DNA of 64,000 nucleotides from Anaerococcus murdochii (GCF_019957155.1 NZ_JAIPME010000002.1:1302001-1366000), one strand, 5' to 3'. Shown: positions 28,554 to 39,101, counted from the stretch's first letter. Numbers and translations: made by a program. Notes: generated by a model from the letters alone, not told the origin.

Positions 28554-29675
28554 TTATTTACTCAAAAATTCATTAGCTTCCCTAAGTCCTTTGATGATTT
28601 CTAGGCTTTGTGGGCAGATGTTTTCGCATTTGCCGCATTCTATGCAAGCTTCTGGGTTTACTCCGTCTTTTAGATATTCTTCAAAGGCTTTTTTGGATTT
28701 TTCAGCTTCGTCATAAAGAAAAGCATTGTTCCACATTGCAAATACCTTTGGAATGTTGATTTCTACTGTGCATGGCAGGCAATATTCGCAGGCTGTGCAG
28801 GCGATTTGTTCTCTTTTTTTATAAATTTCCCTGGCTTTTTCATAAAATTCTTTTTCTTTGTCTGATAAGTTTGGATCTGCACTTGCGATTGCCATATTTT
28901 CTGCGACCTGTTCGCTACTATTCATGCCGGATAAAACGGTCATTACATTATCAAGGCTTAGAGGGAATTTAAGGGCAAGTTGGGCAGGGGATAGGTCTGT
29001 AAATTCAGCCATGATTTCCCTTATTTTGATAGGGGGATTGGCAAGTCTACCGCCCTTAACAGGCTCCATAATTACCACTGGTATGCCCATTTTCTTGGCT
29101 AATTCATAGCCTTTTAATCCTGCTTGCAAGCTTATATCCAAATAATTTAGCTGGATTTGGCAAAAATCCCAGTCATAAGCTTTGATAATTTCTTCGAAAG
29201 CCTCGTATTCATCGTGGAAGGAAAAGCCAATATTTTTTACTAGGCCTTTTTCCTTAAGTTCGTTAACAAAGTCAAAGACTCCCAATTCTACCATTTGTCT
29301 AAATCTTTTAATATCAAGCGAATGGAGGAGGTAAAAATCAAGATTATTTGTTCTTAGTTTTTCTAATTGTTCATTAAAAATTTTATAAAAATCGTCTTTT
29401 TCCTTTACAAGCCAACATGGAAGTTTACTTGCAAGGTAGATTTTATCCCTCAAATTATTTTCTTCTAAAAATTCTCCGACAAATCTTTCGCTCATTTGGT
29501 CATGGTAAGGGTAGGCTGTATCGATGTATGTAAGTCCCTTTTCAATGGCTTCTTTGAGGATTTTTGCCGATTCGACCTTGTCAATCTTGGAATTGTCTTC
29601 GTCCAGAGTTTTAAATCTCATACATCCAAAACCGAGTCTAGAGATTTTTTCTCCTTTAAAATCAAAATATTTCAT
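28554..29675 (-). CDS. Aldo/keto reductase with C-terminal ferredoxin-like domain
   Basis: 373 residues. AKR barrel: FGCMRFKTL, then YIDTAYPYHDQMSE with the catalytic Asp/Tyr, Lys in LASKLPCW and His in YLLHSLD. C-terminal cysteines CTACEYCLPC and CIECGKCENICPQ (residues about 298-360) would hold two Fe-S clusters, as in a common clostridial AKR subgroup (YkgF/PF13534-like tail). Probably a redox enzyme fed by ferredoxin or NAD(P)H; substrate unknown. ATG follows AAAGGATAATTA. Confidence 0.9.
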   Translation of the reverse strand: MKYFDFKGEKISRLGFGCMRFKTLDEDNSKIDKVESAKILKEAIEKGLTYIDTAYPYHDQMSERFVGEFLEENNLRDKIYLASKLPCWLVKEKDDFYKIFNEQLEKLRTNNLDFYLLHSLDIKRFRQMVELGVFDFVNELKEKGLVKNIGFSFHDEYEAFEEIIKAYDWDFCQIQLNYLDISLQAGLKGYELAKKMGIPVVIMEPVKGGRLANPPIKIREIMAEFTDLSPAQLALKFPLSLDNVMTVLSGMNSSEQVAENMAIASADPNLSDKEKEFYEKAREIYKKREQIACTACEYCLPCTVEINIPKVFAMWNNAFLYDEAEKSKKAFEEYLKDGVNPEACIECGKCENICPQSLEIIKGLREANEFLSK

Positions 29676-29778
29676 TAATTATCCTTTCTTTCTCTTCATA
29701 TATCATTGTATCATAAGATTGGGGAAAAATTTAATGAAGTTTGTGAAAATTCGGTATAGTAAAATTAAAGGAGATAAT

Positions 29779-31047
29779 ATGAAAGAGAAAATATCGTTTA
29801 AATCATTACCCGCCTTTGTTATTTTGGGAATTATAACTGGACTTTTAATTGGAATTTTTAAAAAGCTAATCGGATTTCTTGCTAGTTTTATGGATGGATT
29901 TTTAGGATCTGGCACAGGAAAAGATAAGCTAATTTTCATGGCCCTTATTATCCTTATTGGTATAATTACTTTTTTTATCTTGAAAAAAGATAAGAACACC
30001 AAGGGCTCTGGCATTCCTGTTATGACTGGGATGATGGAGGGAACCATAGAAGTTTCTAGTGAAAAAACCATTGTTGGAAAGTTCATTGCTTCCGTCCTTA
30101 CAATCGGATCTGGCCTTACAGTCGGTAGGGAAGGCCCTTCAGTCCAACTTGGTGGCCTAGCTGGAGATATAGTAGGGAAGTTTTTTCCAAATACTGATAG
30201 GAATTTATTTATAGGATCGGCTGCTTCAGCAGGTTTTGCAGTTGCCTTCAACGCACCTGTGGCATCTTTGATATTTGCTGTTGAGGAGATTTTTAGGACC
30301 CATAATTTTTCTACTTTCCTATCCTCAGCCCTTACTATCATATCAGCCACAGTCACATCTGGTCTGGTATTTGGAGACCATCCAAGCCTAGAAAATATAC
30401 CAGCCTTTGCTAGCATAGATCAAAAATCCTTGACCCTAATCGTGATTTTGGGAATCTTCGCAGGTCTATCTGGAGTTTTATTTAACAAAGTTGTCATAGG
30501 TTCAAAATCTATTTACAAAAAAATTGCCTTACCAGAATTAGTAAAATATCTCGCTCCCTTTGTAATTACAGGGCTTGTTTTACTCATAGACCCAAGACTA
30601 TTCGCTTCTGGTGAAGAATTAATCTACCTACCAAGCGAGGGAAATGAAGAACTAGCGATTCTTATTTATATGTACGGGGCAAAAATTTTACTCCTTGCCC
30701 TAGCCTTTGGCATTGGCCTATCAGGTGGATCTTTGGTCCCACTTTTAGCAATCGGGGCGATTTTAGGAAATATTTATGGCACAGCCTTAGCTGACCTTGG
30801 TCTGATACCTGTAGAAATGATATATGCAATATCACTAATAGCCATGGCAGGCCATTTTTCAGCCATAGTCAGGACACCAATCACAGCTATTATCCTGATT
30901 TTAGAAATGACTGGCGGGGCCTTTTTAAATATTTTATCTCTCGCTGTTGTTTCTTTTGTGGCCTATCTAGTGGCAGAAATGTGTCATTCAAAGCCATTTT
31001 ACGAAGACCTTTACGAAAGGCTATTAATAACAGAAAAAGCTTCCTAA
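29779..31047 (+). CDS. ClC-family chloride channel/transporter
   Basis: 422 residues from ATG 29779 (AAAGGAG upstream); the open frame runs further 5' only into the divergent gene. The three ion-binding signatures are GSGIP (76-80), GREGP (116-120, gating Glu118 present) and GGSLVPLLAIGA near residue 315. About ten hydrophobic helices, no CBS domain. With the gating glutamate intact, Cl-/H+ exchange is possible, and a fluoride-type CLC-F is unlikely because the first motif keeps GSGIP. Single-gene unit with its own terminator. Confidence 0.92.
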   Translation: MKEKISFKSLPAFVILGIITGLLIGIFKKLIGFLASFMDGFLGSGTGKDKLIFMALIILIGIITFFILKKDKNTKGSGIPVMTGMMEGTIEVSSEKTIVGKFIASVLTIGSGLTVGREGPSVQLGGLAGDIVGKFFPNTDRNLFIGSAASAGFAVAFNAPVASLIFAVEEIFRTHNFSTFLSSALTIISATVTSGLVFGDHPSLENIPAFASIDQKSLTLIVILGIFAGLSGVLFNKVVIGSKSIYKKIALPELVKYLAPFVITGLVLLIDPRLFASGEELIYLPSEGNEELAILIYMYGAKILLLALAFGIGLSGGSLVPLLAIGAILGNIYGTALADLGLIPVEMIYAISLIAMAGHFSAIVRTPITAIILILEMTGGAFLNILSLAVVSFVAYLVAEMCHSKPFYEDLYERLLITEKAS

Positions 31048-31065
31048 ATTCTAGGAAGTTTTTTT
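31040..31065 (+). terminator. Terminator of the ClC gene
   Basis: CTTCCTA, loop AATTC, TAGGAAG and seven Ts; the hairpin includes the stop codon. Confidence 0.85.
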
Positions 31066-31170
31066 GTGGTCATTTTATTAATATTTATAATTTTTTAAAA
31101 ACTTGGTAAAAAACTTGTTATTTTCTAGAGAAATGAGATGAAAGGTGTAGAATATAAGCCAGGAGCATAT

Positions 31171-32064
31171 ATGAAGAAGAAATATACTTACATATTATGG
31201 ATTTTTGCCATAATTGGATTCTTCTCTATCTTAAAAAAGACTGACCAAGTAAACCAGGCTTGGGTAGACTCTTACCTGGAAAGAATGCGCTTAGAAGAGT
31301 TTTTGAAATCTAGGATTTCCAAGGATAGGGAAGAAGAAATAAAAAAATTAACAAGAAAGGCTGATGAAAAAAGAGCCCAAGCTTTTCTTGATAGAAAAAT
31401 AAAAGAAAAAACACAAGCAGAATCCCAGGCTGCAGCAAACCATGTAAAAGAATTAGCGAAAAAATATCCCCAAGTTAAGGGCAGGATTATTATTAAGGGT
31501 ACAGACATAGATTTCCCTGTTGTCCAAGGAACTGACAACGAGTTTTACCTTGACCACGACTACGATAATTCCTATTATATAAACGGCGGAGTCTTTATAG
31601 ACTATGTCCACAAGGCCGATTTTTCTGATCAAAACACAGTTATTTACGGCCACAATGTGAGAATTGGTTATATTTTCCATGACCTGGATAAGTTTAGGGA
31701 CAAAAATTTTGTCAAAAACCATTCTGAAATAATTATCGATACGCCTCTGGCAAGGAAGACTTTTGATGTGGTGTGCACCATGGACGTCCATGTTGATGCA
31801 GATTACAGGTTCAATTATTACGATGATCAAGAATTTGAGGAATATCTTAAGCTTATAAAGGAAAATAATATTCTTGAAAATAATCCTTTGCCAAAAAAAG
31901 AAGATAAGCTTATCACCTTGTCAACTTGTTCGGATATTAAGGATAGGTACGCCATAGTTGCAGTGGAAACAACAGGTAAGTTTGTAAGGCCAAAGGACTT
32001 TGATCTCAAAAAACAAATGATCTTAAAAGATAAGAGATCTACTACAAATACTTTTATTGATTAA
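31171..32064 (+). CDS. Class B sortase
   Basis: 297 residues from ATG 31171, preferred because AGGAG is 5 nt upstream; ATG 31138 is in frame but lacks a ribosome site. One N-terminal membrane anchor (residues 5-22), a Lys/Glu-rich coiled stalk to about residue 95, then the sortase beta barrel with catalytic His161 (YGHN), Cys253 (TLSTC) and Arg259 (DRY). Class B enzymes attach specific surface proteins or pilins to peptidoglycan. No sorting-signal substrate is visible in the window (the lyase C-terminus is missing). Confidence 0.93.
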   Translation: MKKKYTYILWIFAIIGFFSILKKTDQVNQAWVDSYLERMRLEEFLKSRISKDREEEIKKLTRKADEKRAQAFLDRKIKEKTQAESQAAANHVKELAKKYPQVKGRIIIKGTDIDFPVVQGTDNEFYLDHDYDNSYYINGGVFIDYVHKADFSDQNTVIYGHNVRIGYIFHDLDKFRDKNFVKNHSEIIIDTPLARKTFDVVCTMDVHVDADYRFNYYDDQEFEEYLKLIKENNILENNPLPKKEDKLITLSTCSDIKDRYAIVAVETTGKFVRPKDFDLKKQMILKDKRSTTNTFID

Positions 32065-32066
32065 TT

Positions 32067-32097
32067 AAAATCTTCCTAAAGCCTAGGAAGATTTTTT
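32067..32097 (+). terminator. Terminator of the sortase gene
   Basis: 12-bp perfect stem AAAATCTTCCTA/TAGGAAGATTTT with a 5-nt loop, then Ts. Confidence 0.88.
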
Positions 32098-32168
32098 CTT
32101 GTCTATTTTTAATTGAATTTTTTAACTTTTATCATATATTGTTTTGGATTAGAAAAAAAGGAAATTTT

Positions 32169-33506
32169 ATGGATCATTATTTAACAAAGGACTCGCCATC
32201 CAAGGCTATTAGCAGGTTTGCCTTGCCAATGGTGGTTGGGTCATTATTTCAACAAATATATACCCTGGTCGATTCGGCTGTGGTTGGCAAATACGTGGGC
32301 GAAGCCGCTCTTGCATCTATTGGGGCAAGTTTTGCCCTAACTACGATTTTCATTTGCATCGGAGTTGGTGGCGGTGCTGGGGCTTCGGTTTTAATTGCAA
32401 GGTACTTTGGGTCTCGTGATTATAAGAGGATGAAAACTGCTATTTTCACTGCCATTATTGGATTTTTGGTACTTTCCCTTGGCCTTTCAGCTTTTGGTTT
32501 GATTTTTTCCAAGGATTTGATGGGACTCCTTAAAACTCCAGAAGAGATTCTTGATATGGCTGTTTTATACCTTAATATTTATTTTTACGGACTGCCATTC
32601 TTGTTTATGTATAATATCATCTCGGCCCTTTACCAGGCCCTTGGTGAATCAAAAATACCACTATATTTTTTGATTTTCTCTTCGGTTTTAAATGTCATTT
32701 TGGATGTGTATTTTGTAAGAGATTTGGGCTTTGGCCTAGCTGGTGCGGCCTACGCAACACTTCTTGCCCAAGGCCTTTCGGCTGTATTATCATTTTTTGT
32801 TTTTCTAAGAAAAATAAAGACCATTAAAACTGAAAAGACCAAGATCTTTGACAAAAGAGAATTTGCTTTAGTTTCAAAACTAGCCCTTCCTTCCATTGTC
32901 CAGCAATCTACAATCACCATAGGCCAGCTTTTGGTCCAATCGGTTGTAAATTCCTTTGGGGTAGAAATCTTGGCAGGATTTTCTGCAGCCATGAGGGTAG
33001 AAAGCCTGATAATTGTGCCGATTACAAGCCTAGGCAACGCCCTTTCTTCTTATACTTCGCAGAATGTAGGAGCAGAGAAATTAGATAGGTTAGAAAAAGG
33101 TCTTAGGGCGTCGCTAATTATGGTTGGGATTTATTCACTCCTAGTTTTTGCCCTTTTAAAAATAAATTCCACTTCAATAATTGCCTTTTTCATGAACGAA
33201 TCTTCCTCAAATCTTGCCATTGATACTGGCATGGCTTATCTTAACTTTATTGGATTTTTCTTCGTCCTTGTAGGATCCAAACACTGTATAGACGGCGTTT
33301 TAAGAGGCCTTGGAGATGTGAGAGTTTTCACCTTTGCCAATATTGTAAATTTATTTATCAGGGTAAGCCTATCAATGACCCTAGCCCACAAGATTGGAAT
33401 AGGCATGGTCTGGTACGCAGTGCCATTAGGTTGGCTTGCTAATCTCTTAATTTCAAGCCTATATTATGGTCACACTAAGAAGAGAGGTTATGAGCTTAGC
33501 TTTTAA
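32169..33506 (+). CDS. MATE-family efflux transporter
   Basis: 445 residues from ATG 32169 (AAGGAA upstream). Two six-helix halves; N-terminal SRFALPMVVGSLFQQIYTLV followed by DSAVVGKYVGEAALASIGAS is the MATE signature, with FALPSIVQQS-like repeat opening the second half (residue about 240). Exports cationic drugs or metabolites using Na+ or H+. Single gene unit, similar in family but not closely to the second MATE gene at 43.3 kb. Confidence 0.92.
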   Translation: MDHYLTKDSPSKAISRFALPMVVGSLFQQIYTLVDSAVVGKYVGEAALASIGASFALTTIFICIGVGGGAGASVLIARYFGSRDYKRMKTAIFTAIIGFLVLSLGLSAFGLIFSKDLMGLLKTPEEILDMAVLYLNIYFYGLPFLFMYNIISALYQALGESKIPLYFLIFSSVLNVILDVYFVRDLGFGLAGAAYATLLAQGLSAVLSFFVFLRKIKTIKTEKTKIFDKREFALVSKLALPSIVQQSTITIGQLLVQSVVNSFGVEILAGFSAAMRVESLIIVPITSLGNALSSYTSQNVGAEKLDRLEKGLRASLIMVGIYSLLVFALLKINSTSIIAFFMNESSSNLAIDTGMAYLNFIGFFFVLVGSKHCIDGVLRGLGDVRVFTFANIVNLFIRVSLSMTLAHKIGIGMVWYAVPLGWLANLLISSLYYGHTKKRGYELSF

Positions 33507-33520
33507 AATGTTATAGAAAA

Positions 33521-33554
33521 ATAGACCCTAGCAGAATATACAAGCTGCTAGGGT
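33521..33554. terminator. Bidirectional terminator between MATE and PPC genes
   Basis: 12-bp perfect stem AGACCCTAGCAG/CTGCTAGGGTCT with 10-nt loop; best T run lies on the minus strand. Confidence 0.8.
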
Positions 33555-33573
33555 CTTTCACTTTCAAAAAAAT

Positions 33574-33996
33574 TTAATTAAAATCAAGTAGGTTGATTCC
33601 TATGTCTTCGTCCATTTTTCTACCAACCCAACCGTCGATAATGTCGATTACCATTTCACAAGTCACGCTGATATGTGCGGAAATTAGGTGTCCGCCAAGT
33701 CCATGGCCTTCATGGTCAGATGCGGATATGTGGAGGTGGGGATAGTATTTTCCTTCCTTGGTGGTTATAGTTCCATTTATACCGAGGATTTCAAACACGC
33801 CCTTAAAATTTTTTTCTGTATAGGACTTATCATCCACCTTATAGACACCAATAGTAAAGTCATCTGTAGCCCCGATGGCGGATATGGATGCTAGTTTTAT
33901 GTCTTCTTTGAGGGCGAGGGTTTTAAGGGCTTGGTGGACTTCTTCGCCTCTGTCAAACCTTGCGACTATTTTGCTTCCAAATCTTCTGTAATCCAT
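33574..33996 (-). CDS. PPC/DUF296 domain protein
   Basis: 140 residues, a single PPC domain. The metal-binding histidines sit in YYPHLHISASDHEGHGLGGHL (His near residues 87, 89, 98 and 102). In plants the domain follows AT-hooks; the bacterial free form is a trimer of unknown function, sometimes called a DNA-binding protein without direct evidence. AGGATTTTT precedes ATG. The tpx gene upstream on the same strand is 28 bp away, so they may be co-transcribed. Confidence 0.88.
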   Translation of the reverse strand: MDYRRFGSKIVARFDRGEEVHQALKTLALKEDIKLASISAIGATDDFTIGVYKVDDKSYTEKNFKGVFEILGINGTITTKEGKYYPHLHISASDHEGHGLGGHLISAHISVTCEMVIDIIDGWVGRKMDEDIGINLLDFN

Positions 33997-34024
33997 AAAA
34001 ATCCTTTCTATTGGCCAGAAATTT

Positions 34025-34525
34025 CTAAACTAATTTCTTAACTGCTTCTAGGGCAGCGTCGAAGTTTACTTCGTTGGTTACTTCTGGAACGTATTCTACG
34101 TATTGAACTGTTCCTTCTTTGTCGATTACAACGATTCCTCTTGTAAGAAGTTTTAATTCATCGATTAAAAAGCCGTATTTTTCGCCGAATTCCCTGTTTT
34201 TGTAGTCTGAAACTGTGATTGTGTTTCCTATTTCATAAGCATCGCAGAATCTTTTTTGAGCAAATGGTAGGTCAAGAGTGATATTTACTATAGCAACGTC
34301 ATCTGAAAGTTCGCTTGCTTCCTTGTTAAATCTTTTTGCTTGGAAGGCACAAACGCTAGTGTCAAGTGATGGGGCACCTGAGATTACAACTACTTTTCCC
34401 TTTAGATCATCAAGATTGAAATCTGATAGGTCGTTTTTGCTAGCTGTAAAATTTGGGGCCTTGTCACCAACTTTTACTTCTTTTCCTAATAAGTTTACTT
34501 TGTTTCCTGCAAATGTAATATTCAT
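34025..34525 (-). CDS. tpx: Thiol peroxidase
   Basis: 166 residues, full length for atypical 2-Cys peroxiredoxins. Peroxidatic Cys59 lies in PSLDTSVCAFQ and resolving Cys94 in KRFCDAY, the Tpx arrangement. Reduces peroxides with thioredoxin in the cytoplasm, a defence expected of an anaerobe. ATG has GGAGATATAATTT upstream. Divergent from rpsL across 278 bp. Confidence 0.95.
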   Translation of the reverse strand: MNITFAGNKVNLLGKEVKVGDKAPNFTASKNDLSDFNLDDLKGKVVVISGAPSLDTSVCAFQAKRFNKEASELSDDVAIVNITLDLPFAQKRFCDAYEIGNTITVSDYKNREFGEKYGFLIDELKLLTRGIVVIDKEGTVQYVEYVPEVTNEVNFDAALEAVKKLV

Positions 34526-34715
34526 AAATTATATCTCCTTTAAAAAAACATTTAACACTAATATTATACCCAATATATCTTGATATAAATATTATTTTGC
34601 TAATTTTTATAAAAAATATTGGGCGGTAAAAATTATTTAAAAATTAATATCATTAATGAAATTATTTGTTTTTATCACCTAGATTGAGAAATATTCATAG
34701 AAATAAGTAAATTAC

Positions 34716-34744
34716 TTGACAAAGGGGCAGAAGCCGTGTAAAAT
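34716..34744 (+). promoter_or_regulatory. str operon promoter
   Basis: TTGACA (34716-34721), 17-bp spacer, TAAAAT (34739-34744) directly preceded by TG. Start predicted near 34751, 53 nt before rpsL. Confidence 0.8.
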
Positions 34745-34752
34745 ATTTAAGG

Positions 34753-34772
34753 ATTGGCAGAAGTTTGCCAAT
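34753..34772 (+). promoter_or_regulatory. Hairpin at the 5' end of the str mRNA
   Basis: ATTGGCA/TGCCAAT perfect 7-bp stem with 6-nt loop, starting at or next to the predicted transcript start. Could stabilise the mRNA or act as a leader element. Confidence 0.5.
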
Positions 34773-34803
34773 TTATTAAATTTTAAAGAATAGGAGGTGC
34801 ATT

Positions 34804-35211
34804 ATGCCAACAATTAATCAACTTGTTAGAAAAGGTAGAAAAAGCGAAAAATCTAAATCAGATACACCAGCTTTAGGTTATAACTACAACACTCTTAAGA
34901 GTAGAATAACACCTAACCAATCACCACAAAAACGTGGAGTTTGTACATCTGTTAGAACAGTTACACCTAAAAAGCCAAACTCAGCTCTAAGAAAGATCGC
35001 GAGAGTCAGACTTACAAATGGTGCTGAAGTGCTTTCATACATTCCAGGAATTGGACACAACCTACAAGAACACAGTGTTGTACTAATTAGAGGTGGTAGG
35101 GTAAAGGACCTTCCAGGTGTTAGATACCATATCATCAGAGGTACACTTGATACTGCAGGTGTTGATGGAAGAAAACAAGGTAGATCTAAATACGGAGCAA
35201 AAAGAGGCTAG
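34804..35211 (+). CDS. rpsL: Ribosomal protein S12
   Basis: 135 residues; AGGAGG 6 nt before ATG. Decoding-centre segments [19 protein letters not shown] and [18 protein letters not shown] are intact, with the lysines whose change gives streptomycin resistance in wild-type state. A short insertion after the N-terminal KGRKSEKSK segment is also found in Bacillus S12. First gene of rpsL-rpsG-fusA-tuf. Confidence 0.98.
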   Translation: MPTINQLVRKGRKSEKSKSDTPALGYNYNTLKSRITPNQSPQKRGVCTSVRTVTPKKPNSALRKIARVRLTNGAEVLSYIPGIGHNLQEHSVVLIRGGRVKDLPGVRYHIIRGTLDTAGVDGRKQGRSKYGAKRG

Positions 35212-35226
35212 TAATTAGTTGAAAAT

Positions 35227-35271
35227 AAGTGCATAATGTGCCTATTAAAATAAAGGTATATGTGCACACTT
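35227..35271 (+). promoter_or_regulatory. Intercistronic stem-loop between rpsL and rpsG
   Basis: AAGTG/CACTT, CATA/TATG and CCT/AGG pair in register within the 118-nt spacer. In E. coli, S7 represses translation at the rpsL-rpsG spacer, so a similar autogenous site is possible. Confidence 0.35.
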
Positions 35272-35329
35272 AACGGCTATGACCGAGTACTCAAGATATT
35301 ACACATAATTGGTAAAGGAGGGAAGAAAA

Positions 35330-35800
35330 GTGTCAAGAAAAGGACATATACCAAAAAGAGAGGTAATGCCTGATGCCAAGTATAACGATAGAGTGGTAAC
35401 AAAGCTTATCAACAATGTTATGCTTGACGGCAAAAAAGGCCTTGCTACAAAAATAGTTTATGAAGCTTTTGATATAGTACAAGAAACCAAAGGCGAAGAC
35501 GCTATTGAAGTTTTCCACCAAGCAATGGAAAACATAATGCCAACTCTAGAAGTTAAGGCAAGAAGAATCGGTGGTGCAAACTACCAAGTACCAATGGAAG
35601 TTAGACCAGAAAGAAGACAAACACTAGCCCTAAGATGGTTAGTAAACTTCGCTCGTCAAAGAGGCGAAAAAACTATGGTTGAAAGACTTTCTAAAGAAAT
35701 TATCGATGCATCAAACAATGCGGGTGCCGCAGTAAGAAGAAAAGAAGAGATGCATAGGGCAGCAGAAGCTAATAAGGCTTTCGCGCACTTTAGATATTAG
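35330..35800 (+). CDS. rpsG: Ribosomal protein S7
   Basis: 156 residues from GTG 35330, which has AAGGAGG 8 nt upstream and gives the normal S7 N-terminus ([15 protein letters not shown]); a TTG seven codons earlier is spurious. Conserved [24 protein letters not shown] segment (here [16 protein letters not shown]) is present. Assembly-initiating 16S rRNA binder. Twelve bases before fusA. Confidence 0.97.
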   Translation: MSRKGHIPKREVMPDAKYNDRVVTKLINNVMLDGKKGLATKIVYEAFDIVQETKGEDAIEVFHQAMENIMPTLEVKARRIGGANYQVPMEVRPERRQTLALRWLVNFARQRGEKTMVERLSKEIIDASNNAGAAVRRKEEMHRAAEANKAFAHFRY

Positions 35801-35812
35801 TTAGGGGGATAG

Positions 35813-37885
35813 ATGCCTAGACAGGTTGCACTTAAAGATACCAGAAATATAGGAATTATGGCCCACATAGACGCAGGTAAAACTACCTGTACAGAAAGAA
35901 TCCTATACTACACTGGTAAAATTTATAAAATCGGAGATACCCACGATGGAACAGCAGTAATGGATTCCATGGAACAAGAAAAAGAACGTGGTATCACAAT
36001 AGGATCTGCTGCAACAACAGCATTTTGGAAAAACCATAGAATTAATATTATCGATACACCAGGCCACGTTGACTTTACTGTAGAGGTTGAAAGATCTCTA
36101 AGAGTACTAGACTCAGCTGTAGCCCTATTCGATGCTAAAAGTGGTGTAGAACCACAATCAGAAACTGTTTGGAGACAAGCTGACAAATACAACATCCCAA
36201 GAATTTGTTTTATCAACAAAATGGATGCTACAGGTGCAGACTTCTTCATGGCAGTAGATACAATTAAAGATAAATTAAAAGCAAACGCAGTTCCACTTGA
36301 AATTCCAATAGGAGCTGAACAAAGCTTTGAAGGTGCTGTAGACCTTGTAACTATGCAAGCAGTAACATATTCATCTGAAGACCTTGGAGCACATCCAAAA
36401 TATTCTGAAATCCCAGCTGAACTAAAAGATCAAGCTGAAGAATATAGAAACAACCTTCTTGAAGAATTATCAGAAGTTGATGATACAATCATGATGAAAT
36501 ACCTTGAAGGTGAAGAAGTTACAGAAGAAGAAATCAAATCAGCTATCAGAAAAGCAACTATAGCACAAAAAATATTCCCATGTTTACTAGGTTCTGCCTA
36601 CAAAAACAAGGGAGTTCAACCACTACTAGATGCAATTATAGATTACATGCCAAGCCCAGTAGATGTACCAGCTATAGAGGGTGTTGACCCTAAAGACCCA
36701 GATGTTGTAATCGAAAGACATCCAGGAGATGATGAGCCAACAGCAGCCCTAGCATTCAAAGTAGTAACTGACCCATATGTAGGTAAGTTAATCTACGTTA
36801 GAATTTACTCAGGTACAATCGAATCTGGTTCATATATCTACAATGCCACAAAAGGCAAGAGAGAAAGAGTTGGACGTATCATGCAAATGCACTCTAATAA
36901 GCAAGAAGAAATCGAAAAAGGATACGCTGGAGATATCGTTGCTCTATTAGGTCTTAAAGATACAACAACAGGTGATTCCCTATGTGACCAAGATAATCAA
37001 ATTATCCTAGAACAAATGGAATTCCCAGATCCAGTAATCTCAGTAGCAATCGAACCAAAAACAAGAGCATCCCAAGATAAGATGATCATCGGTCTTCAAA
37101 AACTTGCTGAAGAAGATCCAACCTTCCAAACAAGATCAGATGAAGAAACAGGTCAAACAATTATCTCAGGAATGGGCGAGCTTCACCTTGAAATCATCGT
37201 AGACAGACTACTAAGAGAATTCAAAGTAGAAGCAAACATTGGTAACCCACAAGTTGCTTACAGAGAATCAATTACTAAAGAAGCTGAAGCTCAAGGTAAG
37301 TTTGTAAGACAATCAGGTGGTTCTGGACAATACGGTGATGTTATGCTTAAGGTTGAACCAGGCGAAGAAGGATCAGGAATCACATTCGAATCCAAAATCG
37401 TTGGTGGTGCAGTACCAAAAGAATACATCAGACCAGTTGAAGAAGGTGTTAAGGAAGCTGCAGCAGCAGGTGTACTTGGCGGTTACCCAATGGTAGACGT
37501 TCATGTAACCCTATTCGACGGATCTTACCACGAAGTCGACTCATCAGAAGTAGCCTTCCACGTAGCAGGTTCAATCGGATTCAAGAACGCTGTACAAAAA
37601 GCAGGCCCAGTCCTACTAGAACCAATCGAAAAAGTTGAAATTACAACTCCAGACGAGTATCTTGGAGATGTAATGGGTGACGTATCATCAAGAAGAGGAA
37701 AGATAGACGGTATGAATCCAAAAGACGGTATCCACGTACTAGACGCATTCATTCCATTATCTGAAATGTTCGGATACGCAACAGACCTAAGAAGTAAGAC
37801 TCAAGGTAGAGCAACATACTCAATGAGCTTTGACCATTACGCAGAAGTTCCAGCATCTGTAAGAGATGAAGTAATTAACAAATAA
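35813..37885 (+). CDS. fusA: Elongation factor G
   Basis: 690 residues. GTPase motifs: AHIDAGKTT (G1), the RGITIGSAA switch I, DTPGHVDF (G3) and NKMD (G4). Domain IV contains the [18 protein letters not shown] strand and the [17 protein letters not shown] loop. Ribosome site TTAGGGGG before ATG. Catalyses translocation. Normal length, no sign of a FusA2-type paralogue. Confidence 0.98.
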   Translation: MPRQVALKDTRNIGIMAHIDAGKTTCTERILYYTGKIYKIGDTHDGTAVMDSMEQEKERGITIGSAATTAFWKNHRINIIDTPGHVDFTVEVERSLRVLDSAVALFDAKSGVEPQSETVWRQADKYNIPRICFINKMDATGADFFMAVDTIKDKLKANAVPLEIPIGAEQSFEGAVDLVTMQAVTYSSEDLGAHPKYSEIPAELKDQAEEYRNNLLEELSEVDDTIMMKYLEGEEVTEEEIKSAIRKATIAQKIFPCLLGSAYKNKGVQPLLDAIIDYMPSPVDVPAIEGVDPKDPDVVIERHPGDDEPTAALAFKVVTDPYVGKLIYVRIYSGTIESGSYIYNATKGKRERVGRIMQMHSNKQEEIEKGYAGDIVALLGLKDTTTGDSLCDQDNQIILEQMEFPDPVISVAIEPKTRASQDKMIIGLQKLAEEDPTFQTRSDEETGQTIISGMGELHLEIIVDRLLREFKVEANIGNPQVAYRESITKEAEAQGKFVRQSGGSGQYGDVMLKVEPGEEGSGITFESKIVGGAVPKEYIRPVEEGVKEAAAAGVLGGYPMVDVHVTLFDGSYHEVDSSEVAFHVAGSIGFKNAVQKAGPVLLEPIEKVEITTPDEYLGDVMGDVSSRRGKIDGMNPKDGIHVLDAFIPLSEMFGYATDLRSKTQGRATYSMSFDHYAEVPASVRDEVINK

Positions 37886-37904
37886 TTAATATAGGAGAGA
37901 AAAA

Positions 37905-39101
37905 ATGAGCAAACAAACATTTGAAAGAAGCAAACCACATATTAATATTGGTACCATCGGCCACGTAGACCACGGTAAAACAACAACAACAGCAGCAATC
38001 ACACAAGCCCTAAACAAAAAATACGGCACAGGTGAATACATCGACTACGAACACATCGATAAAGCTCCAGAAGAAAGAGAACGTGGAATCACAATCAACA
38101 CATCTGTAGTAGAATACGAAACACAAAAAAGACACTACGCACACATCGACGCTCCAGGCCACGCTGACTACGTTAAAAACATGATCACAGGTGCAGCACA
38201 AATGGACGGCGCAATCATCGTAGTATCTGCAGCAGACGGTCCAATGCCACAAACAAGAGAACACATCCTACTAGCAAGACAGGTAGGTATACCAAAAATC
38301 GCAGTATTCTTAAACAAAGAAGACCAAGTAGATGACCCAGAACTAATCGAACTAGTAGAAATGGAAGTAAGAGACCTACTAAACGAATACGACTTCGACG
38401 GCGACAACTGCCCAGTAGTAGTAGGATCAGCATTAAAATCACTAGAAGAAGGTGGAGAAGGTCCATGGTCAGACAAAATCCTAGAACTAATGGACGCCGT
38501 AGATGAATACTTCGACATCCCAGAAAGAGACAACGACCAACCATTCCTAATGCCAGTAGAAGACGTAATGACAATCTCAGGACGTGGAACAGTAGCAACA
38601 GGAAGAGTAGAAAAAGGAACCCTAAAAGTAGGCGACACAGTAGAAATCGTAGGCCTAACAGAAAAGACATCTCAAGCAGTAGTAACAGGTGTAGAAATGT
38701 TCCACAAACAACTAGAACAAGCTGAATCAGGCGACAACGTAGGAGTTCTTTTAAGAGGCGTTCAAAGAAACGAAATCTCAAGAGGACAAGTACTAGCAAA
38801 ACCAGGTTCAGTACACCCACACACAGAATTCGAAGGTCAAGTATACGTACTAACCAAAGAAGAAGGTGGACGTCATACTCCATTCTTCTCAGGCTACAGA
38901 CCACAATTCTTCTTCAGAACAACAGATGTTACAGGTGACATCCAACTAGAAGACGGAGTAGAAATGGTAATGCCAGGAGACAACGCAACATTCAAGATCA
39001 CACTTCAAAAGCCAATCGCCCTAGAAGAAGGACTAAGATTCGCTGTACGTGAAGGTGGTAGAACAGTAGCATCAGGAGTTGTTTCTAAAATCGTTAAGTA
39101 A
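37905..39101 (+). CDS. tuf: Elongation factor Tu
   Basis: 398 residues. GHVDHGKTT (G1), [14 protein letters not shown] (switch I), [20 protein letters not shown] (G3) and NKED (G4; NKCD or NKVD in most bacteria). Strong CTA/GTA/ATC codon bias sets it apart from its neighbours and fits very high expression. AGGAGAG precedes ATG; followed by a strong terminator. Confidence 0.98.
   Translation: MSKQTFERSKPHINIGTIGHVDHGKTTTTAAITQALNKKYGTGEYIDYEHIDKAPEERERGITINTSVVEYETQKRHYAHIDAPGHADYVKNMITGAAQMDGAIIVVSAADGPMPQTREHILLARQVGIPKIAVFLNKEDQVDDPELIELVEMEVRDLLNEYDFDGDNCPVVVGSALKSLEEGGEGPWSDKILELMDAVDEYFDIPERDNDQPFLMPVEDVMTISGRGTVATGRVEKGTLKVGDTVEIVGLTEKTSQAVVTGVEMFHKQLEQAESGDNVGVLLRGVQRNEISRGQVLAKPGSVHPHTEFEGQVYVLTKEEGGRHTPFFSGYRPQFFFRTTDVTGDIQLEDGVEMVMPGDNATFKITLQKPIALEEGLRFAVREGGRTVASGVVSKIVK

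Noticed and set aside
38010..38904. Long minus-strand open frames inside tuf
   Set aside because: They are antisense to a highly biased tuf gene, give Leu/Ser-only low-complexity products and have no ribosome sites.
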